Made by a program: the position numbers and the translations under genes. From Sarcomyxa edulis (Eukaryota > Basidiomycota > Agaricomycetes > Agaricales > Mycenaceae), in the NCBI GenBank assembly GCA_009761415.1, contig QUOL01000001.1, forward strand, positions 1,798,001 through 1,862,000: a stretch of 64,000 nt of DNA. Direction: 5' to 3'. The notes under the pieces were generated by a model. That model saw nothing but the letters and a program-made list of their open reading frames with translations. It was not told the DNA's origin and did not search any database. Below are positions 59,044 to 64,000 of the stretch, piece by piece (position 1 is the stretch's first letter; every line of letters begins with the position of its first letter).

Positions 59044-61270
59044 TCAAAGCTTCGCCTCCCTCAAGATAGGCTGCCAATCCACGCGTTCCACCATCTCGGG
59101 CCTCAACTCATCAACCGTACACGCCCCCAACAACCGCATCCCGGTGACGATCTCGCGTTCGAGGATTCGTACGATTTTGGTTACGCCTGCTGCACCGTAG
59201 GCCTACACGTACATATTAACGAAAGTAAGCAAACGAGAAGGAATATAAATGCAAAGAGACATACACTTTGCGCATAGAGGAACGGTCGACCGAGGCCTAC
59301 GGCTTTGGCTCCGAGACATAAGGCTTTTAGGACGTCTGTGTTTGTCAGAGTGCTGTCAACGTACGTTCTTAAGTGAGAAGCGAATACCCACCTGTCCCTC
59401 GTTTGACCCCTCCGTCCATGTATACTGCGCAACCATCGTAAGTAAGTAAGTACGAGTACAAGAGAACCAGTACAGAGAATAAGCGCGAACCTTCGGTCTT
59501 ATTGAATACATCCGGCCGTTCTCGTCGCAGCCTGTATAGAACCTCGATGGAGGGTAATGAGCTAGATAGAGCGTTAAAAGTTCAGGTTTAGGCGTCAATA
59601 CCATACAATACCACGCCGACGACACAGCAAGCTCGAAGGTGACCACTAGTACTCACTATTCAAGCTGTCTCCCTGGAGGTCATGTCTCAGTTCGAATCAA
59701 CATTTGCGGAAACGGGGTGATGCTCACCGCCATGGTTCGAAATCAGAATCCCGTCTACGCCGGCTTCGGCTGCTAGGACGCAGTCCTGTCCGTCAATCAG
59801 ATACTTTGAGCGGCGAAGGTCAACGTGGGGAGATGGGGCAAGGGCTTACGGCTACGCATTGGATACCTGTGGAGGATGCCAGTGAGCGGGGTTACTTAAG
59901 AAAGGAAAAGAGAGGAAAGGGGGAGCCAGTACCTTTGATCACGATAGGTAGCTTGGTGATACTTCGCAGCCATGGAATAGTCTGACGAGAGTGTCAGGAG
60001 ATGGGAGGAAAGATATGGAGGTGAGCCCCACCTTCTCCCATGTCATATCCCTATCATCGTTCTTCACTAAACCTCCAGCCGTCCCACCGAAATCAAGACT
60101 CTCATCGTTGTCGTCTTCAACGTCCTTGTTCACATCTCCCCCTCCCCCTCCCCCTCCTTCCACTTCGCTAGCACTCCCATCCTTCTCCATCTCCTCCTCA
60201 ACCCACGGACTCCTCAAATCCCTCTCCCGATTCCCAGCAACGATAGCGTCCACAGTCAAGAAAATCGCTTTATACCCCAATCGCTCGACCTCACGGACAC
60301 GTTCGAGGGCGATAGCGTCGTTGGTGTTTTTATAGAGCTGGAAGAAGAGAGGCTGGTTCGGTGCTGCTGAAGCCATTATGGATGCGGGGGAGAGGGAGGC
60401 GTTGGAGGATACCATTTGGATTATGGATGTGCGTGCGCAGCCGAGGGTTATGTTTGATTCGCCTGGGAGTTGTTAGTGTGGTTATAGTTATTGGTGGGAA
60501 GTGGTGAGTGTGTGAGGGACCTACCGAGGGGATGTCCTAGTTTCGCGAGAGCGGCTCCACTGACGAATACGGGGATGGAGGATTTGAAACCTAGGATGGT
60601 GGTTGAAGGGTCGCAGTGGGATACGGGGCGCATGACGCGAGCTTGGAAGAAGAATCTGGTGAATGCGCGTGTGTTTTCGATGTAGGCTGAGGAGCAGTGT
60701 TAGTTTACTGATGAACCATCTTATGATGGTGAAACGCAACTGATTTCCTCGTCAGAGGCCGACGAATAATAAGCCAAGGCCTTGTAAGAGAGTGTGGTTC
60801 GTGCAACTGCCTCCATGTCCGCGAGACTCAATACCCTGCTAAGTGGTGGTTTGTTCCTCTGAGCCTGTTCCATACGAAGTTGGTCTTTCGTTGGTTGCTT
60901 GTTTTCACGTTCCTGTGTGACAGCCAGAGCTGCAGTGGTATCAAGATCACCAAGACACTTCGAAGGAGGCAAGTTCTTTTCCAATGCATCGGTGGGATGA
61001 ATGGGCTCATAAGCCTCAGTTGCGTCTTTACCAGCATATCTCAAGATGACTTTAGATCCTCCTGGATGGTCCTAGACAAGAAATGAGGAGATGGCAATCG
61101 TAAAGCCGTGATTGGACGAGCTTACGGGGAGAAAGTCAGTGACGTCGTAAACTTTGTTGCGGATGATGACCCAGCAAGAACTACAACACACGATAAGACG
61201 ATGCCAGTACTAGTAGGAGGACATACCTGGGTGAGTTGTGCTTTGCTACTTGGTCCAGAGTCCACGACAT
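59044..61270 (-). CDS. Cytochrome b5 / FMN-dependent 2-hydroxyacid dehydrogenase (cytochrome b2-like)
   Basis: Many short exons encode roughly 560-580 residues. A cytochrome b5 domain comes first: [56 protein letters not shown], with the two haem-ligand His residues in HPGG and IHP. The FMN_dh barrel follows: [93 protein letters not shown] (catalytic His) and [33 protein letters not shown]. The domain order is that of L-lactate dehydrogenase (cytochrome c). Unlike yeast Cyb2 there is no visible mitochondrial presequence, and the chain ends REAKL, a PTS1-like tripeptide. A Gly/Asp-rich insert (about 55 residues) interrupts the barrel after the SPWVEEEM segment. L-lactate or glycolate is the likely substrate class. 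Confidence 0.85.
60135..60158. repeat. CTCCCC hexanucleotide tandem
   Basis: About four CTCCCC units in the FMN dehydrogenase exon, read on the minus strand as a run of Gly codons in the insert. Confidence 0.7.
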
Positions 61271-61350
61271 GGCGACACTGGTGAGAGGCCAGATGGCATG
61301 ACCGTACTAAGGCGAGACCGGGGTACGGGCCGGGTATATTGTAGGATGAT

Positions 61351-61356
61351 CACGTG
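61351..61356. promoter_or_regulatory. CACGTG hexamer in the divergent promoter
   Basis: A CACGTG palindrome lies between the dehydrogenase start (61270, minus) and the SAP-like gene start (61444, plus), about 80-90 bases from each. Confidence 0.4.
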
Positions 61357-61443
61357 GGATATCGCGTTATTTGTAGTTGTTATGATTGGGTGCCTCAACC
61401 ACCGTTACTCTTGCGTTACTCCAACTTGCACTCAACCGTGACC

Positions 61444-64000
61444 ATGATGGCGATCCCTAACAAGGAGACCCTCCAGACCATGAAACGCGTAGACTTGCAG
61501 AGACTATGCAAGGTACGTCCTCCCACAATTCAACTAGTAGCTGCACTCACTTCATGCCAGGACTACGGTGTAAAAGCAAACCTCAAGACAGACGCACTCA
61601 TCGACCTACTCCTCGGCACAACTCAGTATGTATTGCATGCCACCAGTGGATTAGTTACTAATCTATTCAATTCATGCAGCGAACCAACTCCAAGACCCCT
61701 ACCCCTTCCCCAAACACGCCGCTCAGTATCCACCAGACTACCCAGCACCCGCACAGTACCAAGCCGCACCACTTCTGTCATTATTCACGATACAGACGAA
61801 GAAATGGAGGACGAAGACGAAGACAATGAAGAAGAAGACTCTGCTCCAGAGCCACAACCAGAGCCAGAGCCTGAACCGGTGGCACCACGTGCGACTCGAA
61901 CACGAAAAGCAAAAGAAACGCAGACTAGACTCGGCGTTGGACGACCTGTCGCAGCTGGAGGATCTGGTCCAAGAGCTATCACGAAATCGCTGAGTGTTAC
62001 CAGATCCAAACGTGGAAAGGGTACCAAAAGTATGAAAATGACAGAAGCCACTATCGAAGAAGGTGAGCGTCAATTCATTCCTCTTGTTCTAATTGAAAAT
62101 TGACAATAGCACAGAGCCAGAGCCCGAACAAGAATCAGAAAACGCTGTCGAAAATCCTAGACGTGAGATTTCCTTATTGTCTTGCACCGAATTTCCCTGC
62201 TCAAAAATTTACCATATCTCCTTCTAGCTATCGAAACACCAGTAGCTGGTCCATCTGGAACACATCACACCCCTGAACCACCCTCGGCGCCAGTCATCTC
62301 CACAGAATACATCGACCAACACGTCGCAGACGCCGTGAGTACCCTTACATACCAATATCTCCCTGCCACTCACTCACTCACTCACTCACAAAAACACACA
62401 CCACAACCAGCTCCGACCAATCCACTTACAAACCCAATCCCTCAAATCCGAACTCGAAACCATCAACCTCCAATCCCTAAAAACAGAACACGAACAACTC
62501 AAACTCCAAATCGCCGATCTCGCCACCCTGCGATCGCAATTCGATGCGATGACGCTGGAGGTAGAAGCGCTACGGTCTCAAGCTGCGTCTGCTGTTGCGT
62601 TGGGAGACGAAGTGAAGCAGCTGAGGGAGACGCTGGCTGGATACCAAGCTGCTAACCAAGCTAATGCAGCTACTGAATCGCCGGCGGCTACTTTTGGCCC
62701 GACCAAGAATGCGAATGCTTCCGCTTCAGGGTAAGATCAACTTTAGTTTATTTGTTTACGCGTCGGTCACTTATCGTTTATTTTTGGCATTGCAGGGCAT
62801 CGTCTTCAGCAGTTCCGTCTTCGTCCTCTGCCACTGATCCCCAGCCCTCCACTTCCACCAACGTCGCACAAGCATCATCATCAAAGAGCACCCTCCCACA
62901 CCCCGGGTTCGCTCCCAGCACCCTCGGAAAACGTCATCGCGACGCCAATGTTAGTGATATAACTGATGTCGTAGAGGAAGGACAAGAAGCCGGGTTTACG
63001 GAGGAAGACCTCGTCAAGAAGGTCTTAAGACCGAAGAAAAAGCGAACTAAGATGTCGCAGGAACAAGAGACGGATGATGCTGATGCTGATGCTGATGCTA
63101 TGACCCTGGATCGAGGAGAAGGTTCTTCGAGTGGTCTTGGTCTCGGTGCCGCACGAGTCCAAGACGACGATGCTGAAAACGACGACGACGATGATGCAGA
63201 GGTACACCCGCACCCCGCACCCCGCGTCCCAAGCTTCACAATATTCACCGGCCCCGAACCCTCACCCTCACCCTCACCCTCACCCTACATCGACCCCCCA
63301 CCACCCACAAACCACCTCCCAGAATACTTCGCTCCAGAATCGCCTTCTCCCATCGGGCCTTCCCGTCGCCCCCACCTCCCCCACCACTCCCACTCCCACC
63401 AACACCAACACGCACGCACAATAAGCATAACAGACGCAGCAGAGAACCACCGTCCTTTCTCATTCGCTTCGTCGTCGTTTGATCCTATGACGTCTACCCC
63501 CATTGGTGCAGGGACGGCTATGTATCCGAGTTTCCCGTATCCGGAACCACCACAGTCGCCTTCTCCCATGGGTCATGCTAATCCTGTCACTTCTGGATTT
63601 GGTATCGGCACAGCTCGGACGGATATCTTTCAAAGTTTTGGGCTCCCTGCGCCTGGGCGGGGGGCTTCCGGGTTTGGATCGGGGTCGCGCCAGGCTTCAC
63701 AAGACCAAAACCAGAACCAGAACCAAAACCAGAATCAGAATCAGAATACCGGCTACGTCAATCCTGCATCTCTCGAACAAACGCAAGGGACCTCCAACAC
63801 CCGACCGCACCCAACGAGTACCGACGTCGCCATGAGCTTAGGCTTAGGATTACCAGCTAGAGCTGGGGCTTCGAGCTCAGAATCAACACCCGGGTCAACA
63901 GACGTGCAGCCCATGAGTATGAAACGCACGATGTACGGTACGGAGCTTGATGGGGATACGCGGTTTGGTGATTTTGGGGTGGAGGGGGTTGCTAGTGGGT
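61444..64000 (+). CDS. SAP-like coiled-coil protein, partial at right edge
   Basis: At least six exons; the chain continues past the window end. The N-terminus (ETLQTMKRVDLQRLCKDYGVKANLKTDALIDLLL, formed across the first intron) is a SAP-like helix-extended-helix, a DNA/chromatin binding motif. An acidic Glu/Asp run and a PEPEPEP stretch follow, then basic RATRTRKAKE and RSKRGKG. A long coiled coil starts LRPIHLQTQSLKSELETINLQSLKTEHEQLKLQIADLATLRSQFDAMTLEVEALRSQ. After a Ser-rich linker come KRHRDANVSD and KKVLRPKKKRTK, then a motif VPSFTIFTGPEP and IDPPPPTNHLPEYFAPE. The last part is Gln/Asn-rich. ATG at 61444 or 61447 may start it. Probable role in chromosomes or kinetochore is inference. 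Confidence 0.78.
63259..63286 (+). repeat. CCCTCA hexanucleotide tandem
   Basis: Roughly four to five CCCTCA units inside the SAP-like gene, encoding alternating Pro-Ser. Confidence 0.75.
63703..63748 (+). repeat. Gln-Asn coding hexanucleotide tandem
   Basis: Repeated CAGAAC / CAGAAT / CAAAAC hexamers encode a run of Gln-Asn dipeptides in the SAP-like protein. Confidence 0.8.

Noticed and set aside
59725..59745. GGTTCGAAATC string resembling a tRNA B box
   Set aside because: It lies within the dehydrogenase coding region and no A box, acceptor stem or anticodon arm can be built around it.
60135..60158. CTCCCC tandem as a G-quadruplex regulatory element
   Set aside because: It codes for a Gly run in frame within an exon, which explains it without a regulatory role; structure was not testable here.
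1..64000. CRISPR arrays, insertion sequences, prophage and bacterial operon features
   Set aside because: The intron-rich gene structure is eukaryotic; no regularly spaced repeats, transposase or terminal inverted repeats were seen.

Overview
The window reads as nuclear DNA of a filamentous basidiomycete, most likely an agaricomycete. Genes are dense on both strands and broken by many introns of about 45-65 nt with GT...AG ends and CTRAC-like branch sites. Several proteins (the MMM1 sequence, the serine-rich hypothetical proteins, the GH131 and alginate-lyase-like secreted enzymes) are of basidiomycete type. I see no rRNA, tRNA, CRISPR or intact transposon. Exon borders were derived by eye from splice consensus, reading frame and family knowledge; single-base errors are possible.

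Layout. 0.3-9 kb: a four-repeat hypothetical protein, RPB8 head-to-head with an alpha/beta-hydrolase-like gene, the ERMES subunit MMM1, a tubulin-tyrosine-ligase family protein and a CDK11-type kinase. 9-20 kb: a Rap1-like BRCT/Myb protein, a mitochondrial D-2-hydroxyacid (D-lactate / D-2-hydroxyglutarate) dehydrogenase, a large CNH-like protein and a 16-exon acyl-CoA ligase ending in AKL. 20-30 kb: a secreted alginate-lyase-like enzyme, a Rab5 GTPase, an alpha-arrestin with PPPY motifs, and SWI1. 30-40 kb: a DUF1764 protein, cyclin H (TFIIH), a secreted Ser/Thr-rich protein, a DUF7726-like protein, adenylate kinase 6 (FAP7), a polytopic membrane protein and the Pol III subunit RPC37. 40-54 kb: a large helical protein of unknown function, a GH131 glucanase-like gene with damaged-looking splice logic, two hypothetical proteins, a J-domain protein and a multi-pass membrane protein. 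54-64 kb: a LIM protein, an MBD4-type DNA glycosylase, a cytochrome b5 / FMN dehydrogenase and the start of a SAP-like coiled-coil protein that runs off the right edge.

Most genes are housekeeping or regulatory and do not form one pathway. Transcription machinery recurs (RPB8, CDK11, SWI1, cyclin H, RPC37), and two predicted proteins end in the peroxisomal tripeptide AKL. I found no clear new multi-gene system. The most unusual local features are a 4-nt micro-exon in the acyl-CoA ligase, a GC-AG intron in the CDK, an in-frame TGA in the arrestin domain, a GH131 gene with an apparently missing acceptor, a repeat insertion inside the MBD4-type glycosylase domain, and a recurrent CACGTG hexamer in short promoters.
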